From assembly GCA_044346745.1 (NCBI GenBank), contig JBIIYQ010000002.1, forward strand, positions 1-64,000: a DNA stretch of 64,000 nt. Direction: 5' to 3'. This document shows positions 18,050 through 27,019 of the stretch, one piece after another. Below the pieces are notes generated by a model that worked only from the letters and a program-made list of their open reading frames with translations, did no database searches and was not told where the DNA came from. Both the position numbers and the translations under genes were made by a program. Each line of letters begins with the position of its first letter. Position 1 is the stretch's first letter. The stretch is from UKL13-2 sp044346745. Its GTDB lineage: Bacteria; Pseudomonadota; Gammaproteobacteria; Burkholderiales; Usitatibacteraceae.

Positions 18050-19180
18050 TCAGCGCGGATACTTTCTATCCCGCTGACCGCTCACACAGCGTGATGTTTC
18101 CCCCCCTAGCCGTCGATAGATCGACTCCGTCAGGGCGATGATGATCACAACTCTGGTCACGTGTGCGGCAGTAACCAGCGCGACGCCCAATTGAAGTGTT
18201 TTGGCAGTAATCGACATTTCGGCGATACCACCCGGCGCCATCGCCAGCACCATCGACGGCAGAAAAATCCCGGCAAGTTGTCCCATTCCAATTGCAATCG
18301 CTGTTGAGAGCAGCATCATCAGGAAAATGCTGCCGATCACTACGGCGACAAAGCGCGGTGCCTCGCGTAAAAATGTCCGGGAGAATCTTGCCCCTAAGGC
18401 GCAACCCAGCAGCACTTGGCCGCCATTCGTCAGCAGGCTAGTCATCGACGACAGCTCAATACCCACCGAGGTCAGCAGTATTGTTATCAACAACGGCCCC
18501 ATCATCCACGGATTGGGAAAGCTAGTACGCCGGAAAATGAGTCCGCCACAAATAGCCGCCATCATCAATCCGGCTAGGCCGAAACTCGAAAAGGGAATCG
18601 CTACCGGCCGATAGACATCTCCGCCGTAAATGTCTAACAAAGTAAGCGAGACCGGGATTGTGCAAACCACCAGTGTGATACGCAGAGAATGTGCCACCGC
18701 AACCTTGTCTACTGCCGCGCCAAAACGCTCCCCCAAATTCGCCATTTCCGCAGCGCCGCCGGGCACAGACGCAAAAAATGCAGTCGCCTGATCGACCTTT
18801 GCATAACGCATCAACACTCTACTGGCCACCAGCCCAACGGCGATAGCGGCAAACGCCGCCGCAATCAGCAAAAGTGCGTGTGTTGCGACCTCGGCCGCCA
18901 CGACTGGTGTGAAGTACAGGCCCAGCGTAACCGCCACAAGCAACTGTCCTACCTCCCGTCCGAGCGGAGTGGCCAAGAGGCGGGCACCACTGAAGTTACA
19001 GAGCGCCATCGCCAACAGCGGACCAATCATCCAGGGCAGCGGCGTGTGGATGTGCGCACAAAGTGCCCCGCCGGCGGACGAAACGAGCAAACCAGCAATG
19101 ATTCTGGGCAGATTGGGCAATTTGGAGTCGGTGGAGATTGACAGTATAATTATTGGCTCTCCGCAGTGTGGCTTATACAA
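18050..19180 (-). CDS. AbrB-family multi-pass membrane protein
   Basis: A 376-residue protein with about ten membrane segments arranged as an internal repeat: PWMIGPLLAMALCNFSG (about 49-65) matches PWMMGPLLITILLTSVG (about 228-244), and SVPGGAAEM (about 138-146) matches MAPGGIAEM (about 313-321). This is the duplicated AbrB (PF05145) family, annotated by others as a putative ammonia monooxygenase regulator or transporter; the function is not settled. The first 25 residues are unusual, and the true start may be further in. It ends 14 bases from the ComEA-like gene, in convergent orientation. Confidence 0.85.
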   Translation of the reverse strand: MYKPHCGEPIIILSISTDSKLPNLPRIIAGLLVSSAGGALCAHIHTPLPWMIGPLLAMALCNFSGARLLATPLGREVGQLLVAVTLGLYFTPVVAAEVATHALLLIAAAFAAIAVGLVASRVLMRYAKVDQATAFFASVPGGAAEMANLGERFGAAVDKVAVAHSLRITLVVCTIPVSLTLLDIYGGDVYRPVAIPFSSFGLAGLMMAAICGGLIFRRTSFPNPWMMGPLLITILLTSVGIELSSMTSLLTNGGQVLLGCALGARFSRTFLREAPRFVAVVIGSIFLMMLLSTAIAIGMGQLAGIFLPSMVLAMAPGGIAEMSITAKTLQLGVALVTAAHVTRVVIIIALTESIYRRLGGETSRCVSGQRDRKYPR

Positions 19181-19202
19181 CTTGCGGTAAAGACCGAATT
19201 AC

Positions 19203-19228
19203 GGCCTGGTAGCTCAGTTGGGTGAGAC
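19203..19228 (+). pseudogene. 5' remnant of a second tRNA-Phe copy
   Basis: GGCCTGGTAGCTCAGTTGGG and a few more bases repeat the acceptor strand and D-arm of the intact tRNA-Phe 145 bases downstream, then diverge. A later AGAGCAGAGG (about 19296-19305) may be a second piece. The copy cannot fold into a tRNA. It suggests an earlier tandem tRNA or an earlier insertion at this site. Confidence 0.6.
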
Positions 19229-19347
19229 AGGGATTTCGCAAAGCACTGCTTCGCGCCTGACGACCCAAAAAGTCCCGCAGGGCTTTTCGTGGAAGAGCAG
19301 AGGCCGCAGTTTCCGCAGTACAGATTTTGTAGTCGCTTCAAGAATAC

Positions 19348-19425
<78 letters not shown>

Positions 19426-19430
19426 ACAAC

Positions 19431-19460
19431 AAACGCTCCCTTGTGGAGCGTTTTTGTTTT
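19431..19460 (+). terminator. tRNA-Phe terminator
   Basis: AAACGCTCC (19431-19439), loop, GGAGCGTTT (19445-19453), then a T-rich tract. A classic Rho-independent terminator directly after the tRNA. Confidence 0.9.
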
Positions 19461-19715
19461 GTGGATAGTGGGTGGATGAGAGCCACCGTTTGTGGTTCGA
19501 CTAAGCGAAGTCCGGCGGACTTAGCTTGGACGCGCGAGCCTAGCGACCGCGGTCGCGCAGCGATGGCGGGATCGCTCTAGGCGATACCGCCACATTCTGC
19601 CCCAAGTCATCAAATGCAAAACGCCCCGAATGGGGCGTTTTGTCTTTACGTGATCCGGGGTAGGGACCGAACACGCCCCGGTTTGAATCGCGAACGTGAC
19701 GCGTGACGAGACGTG
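19461..19715 (-). terminator. Left-end spacer with a bidirectional terminator
   Basis: Between the tRNA terminator and the TonB receptor gene no gene is seen. A perfect stem AAAACGCCCC (19618-19627) / GGGGCGTTTT (19632-19641) with A-run and T-run on either side can end transcripts from both directions, most likely that of the TonB receptor gene read on the minus strand. Confidence 0.8.
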
Positions 19716-22238
19716 CTAATAGTTTGTGGAGAACGTCAGGCCAAAGGTTCTCGGATCACCGATGAGAGCTTCCATCGTGCCCGCAGCAGCAAAAACAGAC
19801 TTGTTCAAGAAGTAGACCTTGTCGTTCAAATTCTTTCCCCACGCTGTGAGACGGTACTGTTGCTTCCCGCCGAAGCGATAGGTTGCTTGCGCGTTCACGA
19901 GCGAGTAAGCCTCGCTGCTTTCTAGCGCATTGTTGGGAATGTTGAAGAATCGTTTTGCCCGATACGAGTAGTCACCACCAACGCTTAACGTTGCGCCGCC
20001 ATCAAGTTTCCACTCCTTGCGCACCGCTAGATTGGTCGTCAGCCGTGGCGAGTTCGTTAACTCCTGACCCGAGAAGTCGAGTTGTCGCACCCCGCTAGCG
20101 GGACAACCGCCGACGTTCGCCACACATGCTTCGTCCTGTGTGAACGCAACGATTTTTGTCTTCAGATAGCCCATGCCCAGATCGATGTTCCATCCTCCGC
20201 CCGGTGCCCACTGCGCTTCCAATTCAACCCCACGCAAGTTCGATTTGCCCGCGTTAACTTGTGCCGCGACGATGCCAAGACCAGGTAAAGAAGTCGTGCG
20301 GAGCAGCTGCTGGTCCTTGTATTGGTAGTAGTAGCCTGTCAGGTTGACCTTTAGTTTTCGATCAGCTGTGGTCGTCTTCATGCCTAGCTCGTAGGCCGTT
20401 AGCGTTTCCGGGTTTGTCGGAGCAAAGAAGGAGCCGTTGATACTTTGTGCAGGAGCAGCACTGTAACTGCCGGACTTAAACCCCTGAGATACAGTACCGA
20501 AGACCATGGTCTGCGCGTCGACTGTGTACTTCATTCCCAGTTTGCCCCCAGACTGACTGAACGACTTCTGAAACGGGGTATCCACGTAAATGTTGCGACC
20601 GGTACCGACGGGCAGCGCCAGCAACTCGGCCGTTGTGATGGGGCGTTGACCGCTAGTGGGCAGCAGAGCCGCGCGTACCGCCGCGTCTGTGAGAGAGCGC
20701 TGAACGGTCGTGTTGGTCCCAGACAACTCCTCGCGAGTCGCACGTATGCCTGCGGTGAAGCTCAAGTTCTTGGTCACGTCGAATTCGATCTCGCCGTAAG
20801 CCGAAGCGACTCGGTTGTCTTGATTCAAGCTGGTCGAATTTGCGCGACCACCGTTTGCCGCCGCACCGGCAAAGTAGGGAAACGCAGTCGTATTGCCGAT
20901 GGTTTCCTCTTTGAACCAGAAAAGACCGGTGATCCAACGCAAGCCCTTATCGGCTTCAGACGCGACTCGCAATTCCTGACTGTATTGCGATGCTTCACTT
21001 ACTTGGAAGAAATCAAAGCCACCTTGATAGTTAGCGTTTGTCGTTGCGCCGGAGAATGGGCCAGTTGGCCGAAGGGGGGCTGGGCCAGCGTCCACATCCT
21101 CCGCCTTTTTGAAGTCGTTGTACTCGTAGGCGCTTAGTGAGGTAATGCGAACGCCAGAGAGGTTCCAACTTGCGCTTAAAGATGCGCCGCGCGCGTTTAC
21201 CTGCTCGATTGGGCTGCGCAAACTCGCGCTAAACGAAGTTGTGTCATTCGGATCTGTGGGCGTGTTGTTGATGCCGACGCAGGCGCTGCCCAAGCCGATA
21301 GCGAACTGACACGGTGTGCTATAGGTGTTTACCCCTGCAACCACGACAGGGGTGGGGGATTGAAGTCCGATTGTCTTCCAGAGCTTGTTTGTATTGTTCA
21401 CCTTCTCACTGTGGAGCTTTACGAGAACTTCAGTGTTTGCGCTAGGAACCCACGCGAGCTGAGCCCTAGCAGCAGTCGAATCCTTGTCGTATACCTTCTC
21501 GCCAAGGTAGTTATTGTTGTACATCCCGTCGCGCGTCTGCTTCATCAAGGAGAGGCGAGCGGCCCACTCCTGCCCCATGTCAAACGAAACCGCGCCCTCC
21601 ACATCCGCTTGGCCATACTGACCCGCCGTCAAAGTCGCGTAGCCGTATGTACCGTCGGCCGGGCGCGGCTTGACTGACACGAAGTTCACGGCACCGCCTG
21701 TAGTGTTGCGGCCATAAAGTGTGTTTTGCGGGCCCCTGAGTACCTCAACTCGCTGCAAATCGAATAGCTGCAGCACATTCACGATAGGGGAGCTTAGCGA
21801 AATTTCATCCACGTAAATGCCAACTGCCGCGACTTGGTTATACCCTGGGCCTTTCGTGCCCACACCGCGTATGTAAATGTTTGCCGCCGTAGAGCCGTTG
21901 TTAAGTGCGATGTCCGCGCTCGGAACCTTTTGTAGCAATTCTTGCGAGTTCGAGACCGCCTGCTCGGCAAGCTGTTCGCCGGAGAAGGCTGATAGCGCCA
22001 CGGGAATTGCTTGTGCAGATGCGGAGCGTCGGGTCGCGGTGACCACGATCTCGTCAACCTTGTCGGGGTCAGTGCGCTGAACGCGTGGGTCCGTGGCTGC
22101 GGGCGTTGCCTGAGCTGCGGGCGGTGCTGGCGTTTGCTGTGCTTGTCCGCAAATCGGCGCGAGTGCAGCAGCAACACACAACGCTATACGACTGCGAATG
22201 GGGCCCACGAACGGAGACGGTCTCTCGGATTTACTCAT
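19716..22238 (-). CDS. TonB-dependent outer-membrane receptor
   Basis: An 840-residue receptor. A signal peptide (cleavage about residue 34, GQA-Q) is followed by a TonB box-like DEIVVTATRR (about 60-69), a plug domain (IYIRGVGTKGPGYNQVAAVG, VLRGPQNTLYGRNTTGGAVN) and a 22-strand barrel ending with aromatic Tyr (FGLTFSTNY). It would import a large or scarce substrate across the outer membrane using TonB energy. I chose the ATG at 22238 because GAGGAG lies 9 nt before it; the ATG at 22244 is too close. It is transcribed divergently from the sulfotransferase operon across a region carrying the shared operator motif, so it is probably co-regulated with aromatic catabolism. The substrate is unknown. 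Confidence 0.93.
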   Translation of the reverse strand: MSKSERPSPFVGPIRSRIALCVAAALAPICGQAQQTPAPPAAQATPAATDPRVQRTDPDKVDEIVVTATRRSASAQAIPVALSAFSGEQLAEQAVSNSQELLQKVPSADIALNNGSTAANIYIRGVGTKGPGYNQVAAVGIYVDEISLSSPIVNVLQLFDLQRVEVLRGPQNTLYGRNTTGGAVNFVSVKPRPADGTYGYATLTAGQYGQADVEGAVSFDMGQEWAARLSLMKQTRDGMYNNNYLGEKVYDKDSTAARAQLAWVPSANTEVLVKLHSEKVNNTNKLWKTIGLQSPTPVVVAGVNTYSTPCQFAIGLGSACVGINNTPTDPNDTTSFSASLRSPIEQVNARGASLSASWNLSGVRITSLSAYEYNDFKKAEDVDAGPAPLRPTGPFSGATTNANYQGGFDFFQVSEASQYSQELRVASEADKGLRWITGLFWFKEETIGNTTAFPYFAGAAANGGRANSTSLNQDNRVASAYGEIEFDVTKNLSFTAGIRATREELSGTNTTVQRSLTDAAVRAALLPTSGQRPITTAELLALPVGTGRNIYVDTPFQKSFSQSGGKLGMKYTVDAQTMVFGTVSQGFKSGSYSAAPAQSINGSFFAPTNPETLTAYELGMKTTTADRKLKVNLTGYYYQYKDQQLLRTTSLPGLGIVAAQVNAGKSNLRGVELEAQWAPGGGWNIDLGMGYLKTKIVAFTQDEACVANVGGCPASGVRQLDFSGQELTNSPRLTTNLAVRKEWKLDGGATLSVGGDYSYRAKRFFNIPNNALESSEAYSLVNAQATYRFGGKQQYRLTAWGKNLNDKVYFLNKSVFAAAGTMEALIGDPRTFGLTFSTNY

Positions 22239-22382
22239 GTGCATGCACTCCTCAGATTGGCGATAAACATTTGCATCAGTGGATTAAGGGAGCTACTGCA
22301 GCACGTCATCGTGTTGAGCGCGACGCCGAGCCTCATAGCTTCGATCTTTGATACCGTAACGCCAGCAGTGGGCGCAACTTTG

Positions 22383-22422
22383 GCGTTGTGTTATTTGTAA
22401 CATATATGTGTTATTCGCAAAC
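22383..22422 (-). promoter_or_regulatory. Putative operator upstream of the TonB receptor gene (two tandem copies)
   Basis: GCGTTGTGTTATTTGTAAC begins at 22383, and a near copy TGTGTTATTCGCAAAC lies at 22407-22422, exactly 20 bases (two helical turns) after the matching TGTGTTATTTGTAAC. The first 21-base site matches 15 positions of the motif at 22591 and 15 of the one at 41422. It lies about 145 bases upstream of the receptor start. Confidence 0.55.
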
Positions 22423-22590
22423 ATGCTAAAGTTTGCCGAGTAGTGTGTCAAGCTACTTTCGTTCGTGTAGTGCACTTGAGCAACGCATTGGCCGGGTGTG
22501 TTGCACGACGAATACACAGGCGTCAAAGTACCCGAGTTAACTATTGCGAGAAGTCAATCTTCGTGTTAACGTGTTGCGCTAAATGGTACG

Positions 22591-22611
22591 GCGTTGTGAT
22601 AATAGAAACGC
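22591..22611 (+). promoter_or_regulatory. Putative operator upstream of the sulfotransferase/gentisate operon
   Basis: GCGTT and AACGC arms (extended to GGCGTT/AACGCC, 22590-22612) flank GTGATAATAGA. It matches 18 of 21 positions of the palindrome upstream of the E1-alpha gene (41422-41442). It lies 85 bases before the sulfotransferase ATG. IclR-family regulators bind palindromes of this kind, and one is encoded in the island. Confidence 0.6.
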
Positions 22612-22695
22612 CTAGCAAGGTGCAGAGTGTGCGGCCTGTCGGCCTTTGGGTAGCAAGCAGTGCGAAACAAGTTCTCGACGCGCGAGGTGGATAGC

Positions 22696-24426
22696 ATGGG
22701 AAACACGGTGGTACTTCGTACTGGGCCGCGACGCTCGCTGCCTTTTCTTGTGGCAGTGTTGGTACTACAGGCCGCCAACGTGATTGCGAGTGCGGTTACC
22801 TTTACCGCCGCGCCGACGATCATCCAAAACCCGAATCCTCGTGCGCCGCTTGCTGGCGTTCTGCAATTGGAGACGTCGGAACCTGTAGAGGTGCTCGTTG
22901 ACGTTTCGGACGGACGGAAGACCTGGCAAGTGAAATTTCCCCACGCCACAAATCTTCGTCGCGCACTACCGGTGGTCGGGCTTCGTCCGGCTGTTGATCA
23001 CCAGATCAAGGTCTCGGTCGTGGGTAAGAACGGCAGGAAGGTCTCCTTCGCCCGATCATTAACCTTTCGCCCGCCAGCGTTGCCGAGCAATCTTTTCGAC
23101 TTTCCGCAACTTAAGGTACATCGTGCCGAGACCGCGCGGATGGAGCCCGGCATCACGCTAATGACCGTGAGGCGCCGGGCGCTTGGGCGATCAGAGTTGC
23201 AGACTTCGAAGCAACGCGAGTTTGCGCTCGGCTGGTCTTTGATTGTCGCCGTCAACGAGTTGGGAGAGGTCGTCTGGTACTACCAATCTGATTCAAGAGT
23301 TTCGGGTATCGCGACGCTTGCGAACGGAAACATCTTTTTTCATACCGCTCGTTTCAGCCCCGTTGAGATCGATCTTCTCGGGAACGAAATTCGCCGGTGG
23401 GGGGCGGCAAAAGGTCCGCGCGCGATGCCACCGGGCTCAATCCCTGTTGATGCTGTCACGCTCCATCATCAGCCGGAAGAGTTGCCGAACGGCAACTTTC
23501 TGTCGATGGAGGCGATTCCGAAAATGATTGATAACTACTACACCAGTGAACACGACGCCTCAGCGCCTCGCAAGACACAAAAAGTGATGGGTGACCGGAT
23601 CATCGAATTCACACCCTCAGGAGAAGTGGTGTGGCGATGGGACAGTTTCGATTACCTTGATCCTTTCAAGATTGGCTACGATACATTCTGGTCGTATTGG
23701 GAGGTTCGCGGTTTTCCCGGCGCTGTCGACTGGACGCATGGGAATGGTGTGCACTACGACGCACGTGATGACTCGATCATCGCGTCTTTCCGAAACCTTT
23801 CGGCAGTTGTGAAGATCGATCGGAAGACGAAGCAGATCAAATGGATACTTGCGAGGGACGTCGGTTGGTCTGAACCACTGCGCGCCAAGCTCCTGCGTCC
23901 CGTTGGGAATAACTTCCAATACCCGAGTCATCAACACAACCCGCGCGTCACGCCAGACGGCAACATTGTTGTGTTCAACAACAACGTGCACCAAGCGATC
24001 CCCTTTACTGGAGAGTCGCCCAAACCCGCAGATCAGTCTTTCAGCAACGCCATCGTGTACGCGATTGACGACGTCGCCATGACGGCGAAAGTCACATTCG
24101 CAACGCCTAGCGTTAGTGATGTCTCCTGCAATTCGTTTGCGATGGGGGATGCTCATGTGCTGTCCAAGACACGCAATGTTCTGGTGAATTTTTCACTCTG
24201 CTATCCGGGAATGAAAATTGAGACATGGAATCAGCGTGATCGAACCAAGACTTATCCGGACGACCTGCCCTCCTACCCGCGCCTGAGGGAATTCCAAAAA
24301 GACGATCCGTTGCGTCCAGTTTTCGACGTCGAACTACTGCCAGCACACGATTTGTTTCAGTGGGAAGTATTCGGCGTGTATCGCGTACCGAGTTTGAATC
24401 CTACAGAGCTGCGCAAGACGAAGTGA
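22696..24426 (+). CDS. Exported aryl-sulfate sulfotransferase (ASST family)
   Basis: A 576-residue protein with an N-terminal signal peptide (hydrophobic LPFLVAVLVLQAANVIA, about 16-32). Residues about 165-560 fit the ASST (PF05935) beta-propeller: GEVVWYYQSD, EVVWRWDSFD, the strongly characteristic DWTHGNGVHYDARDDSIIAS (about 350-369), KIDRKTKQIKWIL, and SHQHNPRVTPDGNIVVFNN (about 417-435). ASSTs move sulfate from one phenolic ester to another phenol, without PAPS, in the periplasm, through a histidine intermediate. A GTG 36 nt upstream is in frame, but the ATG has a GAGGTGG ribosome site. It heads the operon that continues with the FAD hydroxylase 33 nt later, so it probably acts on the same phenolic substrate. 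Confidence 0.85.
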   Translation: MGNTVVLRTGPRRSLPFLVAVLVLQAANVIASAVTFTAAPTIIQNPNPRAPLAGVLQLETSEPVEVLVDVSDGRKTWQVKFPHATNLRRALPVVGLRPAVDHQIKVSVVGKNGRKVSFARSLTFRPPALPSNLFDFPQLKVHRAETARMEPGITLMTVRRRALGRSELQTSKQREFALGWSLIVAVNELGEVVWYYQSDSRVSGIATLANGNIFFHTARFSPVEIDLLGNEIRRWGAAKGPRAMPPGSIPVDAVTLHHQPEELPNGNFLSMEAIPKMIDNYYTSEHDASAPRKTQKVMGDRIIEFTPSGEVVWRWDSFDYLDPFKIGYDTFWSYWEVRGFPGAVDWTHGNGVHYDARDDSIIASFRNLSAVVKIDRKTKQIKWILARDVGWSEPLRAKLLRPVGNNFQYPSHQHNPRVTPDGNIVVFNNNVHQAIPFTGESPKPADQSFSNAIVYAIDDVAMTAKVTFATPSVSDVSCNSFAMGDAHVLSKTRNVLVNFSLCYPGMKIETWNQRDRTKTYPDDLPSYPRLREFQKDDPLRPVFDVELLPAHDLFQWEVFGVYRVPSLNPTELRKTK

Positions 24427-24459
24427 ACACGAGCCTATGAGCGGCTCAAGGAGAGCGGC

Positions 24460-25632
24460 ATGAAGATCGCAATCATCGGTGCAGGTATTGGCGGCCTGAC
24501 CGCCGCCGCCTGCCTCCTCCGGGATGGGCATGCCGTCAAAGTCTACGAGCAAGCCCATACCTTGGGTGAGGTTGGTGCAGGGATCCAAATGAGCGCCAAT
24601 GCCACAAAGGTGCTCACGGCCATCGGTCTTGGCGAGACCCTAGAAATGATCGGCGTGAAGCCGCAGGCGTTTGAATTTAGACGATTTGACACAGGCGAAC
24701 ATCTTCATCGCATCCCCATTGGTGCCCGACACACAGAAATGCACGGTGCAACGTACTATCAAGTGCACAGGGGCGATCTCCATGCGGCCTTGGTTAGCGC
24801 CGTTACGTCCGTCGCGCCTCAGTGCATCGAGCTCAACAGGCAAGCTCAGTCCGTGGAGGACCTCAGTGATTCGGCCCAGGTGGTCTTTGCCGACGGTAGC
24901 AGCACGCGCGCCGACCTCGTTGTCGGCGCGGATGGAATTAAGTCCGTGGTTCGAAAATCCATCCTCGGCGACGACAAACCTGAGTTCACTGGGCACGTTG
25001 CTTGGCGACTCGTCGTACCCACAGACCGGATTCCAAAAGAACTTCGTACCGATGTCGTCTCCACGGTCTGGTGTGGACCAAAGAACCATGCAGTGACGTA
25101 CTACATACGAGGGGGCACGTTGACCAACTTCGTGGGCTGCGTTGCACGTCCGTGGGAAGAAGAGTCGTGGATCGCGAGCCACCCATGGAGCGAGTTGGAC
25201 GCCGACTACAAGGGCTGGCACCCAATGCTGCGCGCCATCATCGACGTTGCAGATCGGGATAAGTGCTACCGCTGGGCGCTTAACAATCGGAAGCCTGCCA
25301 GCGTCTGGAGTAGCAGGCGCGTTACGTTGCTCGGCGACGCGGTTCACGCCACGCTTCCCTACATGGCCCAAGGTGCGGCGATGGCGATTGAGGATGCAGC
25401 CGTTCTGGCCCGCGCGATCAATCTCGATGTTCCGTTGGAGGTTGCCCTTCAGCGCTACCAAGACCATCGTGCGCCGCGTACGGCTCGAGTAGTCAATGAA
25501 TCAACCGAAATGGGCTCGCTCTATCAGATCGTTGATGCAGATGAAATGCGCAAACAGTTTCATGACAGAAATATTGCCAAGTCAAGAAACGAGTGGCTCT
25601 ACCCGTATGACCCAATCAAGGTGAGTTTTTAG
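24460..25632 (+). CDS. FAD-dependent aromatic hydroxylase (3-hydroxybenzoate 6-hydroxylase / salicylate hydroxylase type)
   Basis: A 390-residue class A flavoprotein monooxygenase. It shows the FAD dinucleotide motif GAGIGGLTAA (7-16), the DG motif GADGIKSVVR (about 150-159) and the GD motif LLGDAVHATLPYMAQGAAMA (about 290-309) of this family. These enzymes add a hydroxyl to phenolic acids using NAD(P)H and O2. The next genes complete a gentisate pathway, so the best guess is 3-hydroxybenzoate to gentisate, but salicylate or a related acid cannot be excluded. The ribosome site AAGGAGAG is strong. It is in the same operon as the sulfotransferase. Confidence 0.85.
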   Translation: MKIAIIGAGIGGLTAAACLLRDGHAVKVYEQAHTLGEVGAGIQMSANATKVLTAIGLGETLEMIGVKPQAFEFRRFDTGEHLHRIPIGARHTEMHGATYYQVHRGDLHAALVSAVTSVAPQCIELNRQAQSVEDLSDSAQVVFADGSSTRADLVVGADGIKSVVRKSILGDDKPEFTGHVAWRLVVPTDRIPKELRTDVVSTVWCGPKNHAVTYYIRGGTLTNFVGCVARPWEEESWIASHPWSELDADYKGWHPMLRAIIDVADRDKCYRWALNNRKPASVWSSRRVTLLGDAVHATLPYMAQGAAMAIEDAAVLARAINLDVPLEVALQRYQDHRAPRTARVVNESTEMGSLYQIVDADEMRKQFHDRNIAKSRNEWLYPYDPIKVSF

Positions 25633-25674
25633 TCGCGACCACATTCCACACTCCTTCGCCAACCGACTTCCCAC

Positions 25675-26385
25675 ATGAACAACTTCGTTATCCCTGCGCC
25701 GCCCACGGTTGCTCTTTCTGTCTCCGGCTCTTCGCAGCGCTTCCCAGTGCGGCGCGTCTATTGCGTGGGCCGAAACTATGCCGCACACGCTCGAGAGATG
25801 GGCTTCGATCCATCAAGGGATCCACCGTTTTTCTTCGCAAAGCCGGCTGATGCCGTGATCCCGGTCGAGCATGGGGTGACGCGCAATGTTCGTTACCCCT
25901 CGATGTCTACTAACTACCAGTATGAAGTGGAACTCGTCGCGGCGATCGGCAAACCCGCCTACAAAATATCGACTGAGCAGGCGCTCGACATCATCTTTGG
26001 CTATGCGGTGGGGCTGGACATGACGCGCCGGGACCTGCAACTTGCCCTGCGCGACAAAGGAAGACCTTGGGAGTTAGGTAAGGCGTTTGATGAGTCTGCG
26101 CCCTGTGGCCCACTCTATCCTGTTGCAGAGCATGGGCACTGTGCCGCTGGGAAAATCTGGTTGCAAGTCGACGGTGCAGACCGCCAGAGCAGCGACATCA
26201 CCCACCTAATTTGGTCAGTCGCCGAAATCATATCGAACTTGTCGCAGTACTTTCGGCTCGTGCCCGGTGACCTTGTGTTCACCGGCACTCCCGACGGTGT
26301 CGGCCCGGTAAATCCGGGGCAAACGATGTCCGCTGGAATCGACGGACTTGGCAGCATCTCCATTGCCGTGATCGCCGATGAGTGA
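25675..26385 (+). CDS. Fumarylacetoacetate hydrolase-family protein, probable fumarylpyruvate hydrolase (NagK-like)
   Basis: A 236-residue FAH-fold enzyme. Conserved features are VYCVGRNYAAHAREMG (about 28-43), the metal-ligand segment YEVELVAAIGK (about 83-93), GYAVGLDMTRRDLQ (about 103-116) and FTGTPDGVGPV (about 202-212). In the gentisate pathway this enzyme splits fumarylpyruvate into fumarate and pyruvate. It overlaps the next gene by 8 nt, so the two are translationally coupled. The assignment rests on family plus the neighbouring isomerase and dioxygenase. Confidence 0.9.
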   Translation: MNNFVIPAPPTVALSVSGSSQRFPVRRVYCVGRNYAAHAREMGFDPSRDPPFFFAKPADAVIPVEHGVTRNVRYPSMSTNYQYEVELVAAIGKPAYKISTEQALDIIFGYAVGLDMTRRDLQLALRDKGRPWELGKAFDESAPCGPLYPVAEHGHCAAGKIWLQVDGADRQSSDITHLIWSVAEIISNLSQYFRLVPGDLVFTGTPDGVGPVNPGQTMSAGIDGLGSISIAVIADE

Positions 26386-27019
26386 GGTCAAGCTTCATTC
26401 GTTCTTCAATAGCTCGGCGAGCTACCGAGTGCGTATCGCGCTACACCTGAAACAGGTACCGTTTGAGACTTGGCCCGTGAACATACGGTCTGGCGACCAG
26501 CACGATGTCGCTTATCGACAGAAGAATCATTTCGGTTTGGTGCCACTGTTGGAGGCGAATACGCTATCGATATCGCAGTCGCTTGCGATCTTTGATTACC
26601 TTGATCGTCGCTACCCCGAGCCGTTGCTCATTCCTGAAGAAACGGCGCCAAGGGCGACGGCATTGCAGTTCGCGAGTTTCATCGCCTGCGAGATGCACCC
26701 CCTAAACAATCTGCGCGTTCTGAAGTACTTGACCGGTTCTCTCCAACTAGACGATGAACGTCGCGCGGAATGGACGCGTCACTGGCTACAGCAGGGCTTT
26801 GAAGTTCTGGAGTCCGCAGTCGAAGAGGGAGCGCAGTACTGTGTTGGGAAGAGCGTAACGATAGCCGACTGTTTTCTCATCCCGCAAATTGCGAACGCAA
26901 AACGCGTCGCCTTTGACCTAACGCCCTTTCCCAAGCTGATGCGAATTGACGCTAATTGTCTCGCGCTTGAGGCGTTTCATCTGGCCTCTCCTGCCCAACA
27001 ACCGGACAAAATCTCGTGA
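26378..27019 (+). CDS. Maleylpyruvate isomerase (zeta-class GST, NagL-like)
   Basis: A 213-residue glutathione S-transferase of the zeta class. The N-terminal thioredoxin domain has the signature SSASYRVRIALHLKQVPFE (about 11-29), with the catalytic Ser-Ser region, and PLLEANTLSISQSLAI (about 55-70). The C-terminal helical domain includes EMHPLNNLRVL. The enzyme uses glutathione to turn maleylpyruvate into fumarylpyruvate. The gene overlaps both neighbours (8 nt and 4 nt). This marks the glutathione-dependent form of the gentisate pathway. Confidence 0.92.
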   Translation: MSEVKLHSFFNSSASYRVRIALHLKQVPFETWPVNIRSGDQHDVAYRQKNHFGLVPLLEANTLSISQSLAIFDYLDRRYPEPLLIPEETAPRATALQFASFIACEMHPLNNLRVLKYLTGSLQLDDERRAEWTRHWLQQGFEVLESAVEEGAQYCVGKSVTIADCFLIPQIANAKRVAFDLTPFPKLMRIDANCLALEAFHLASPAQQPDKIS

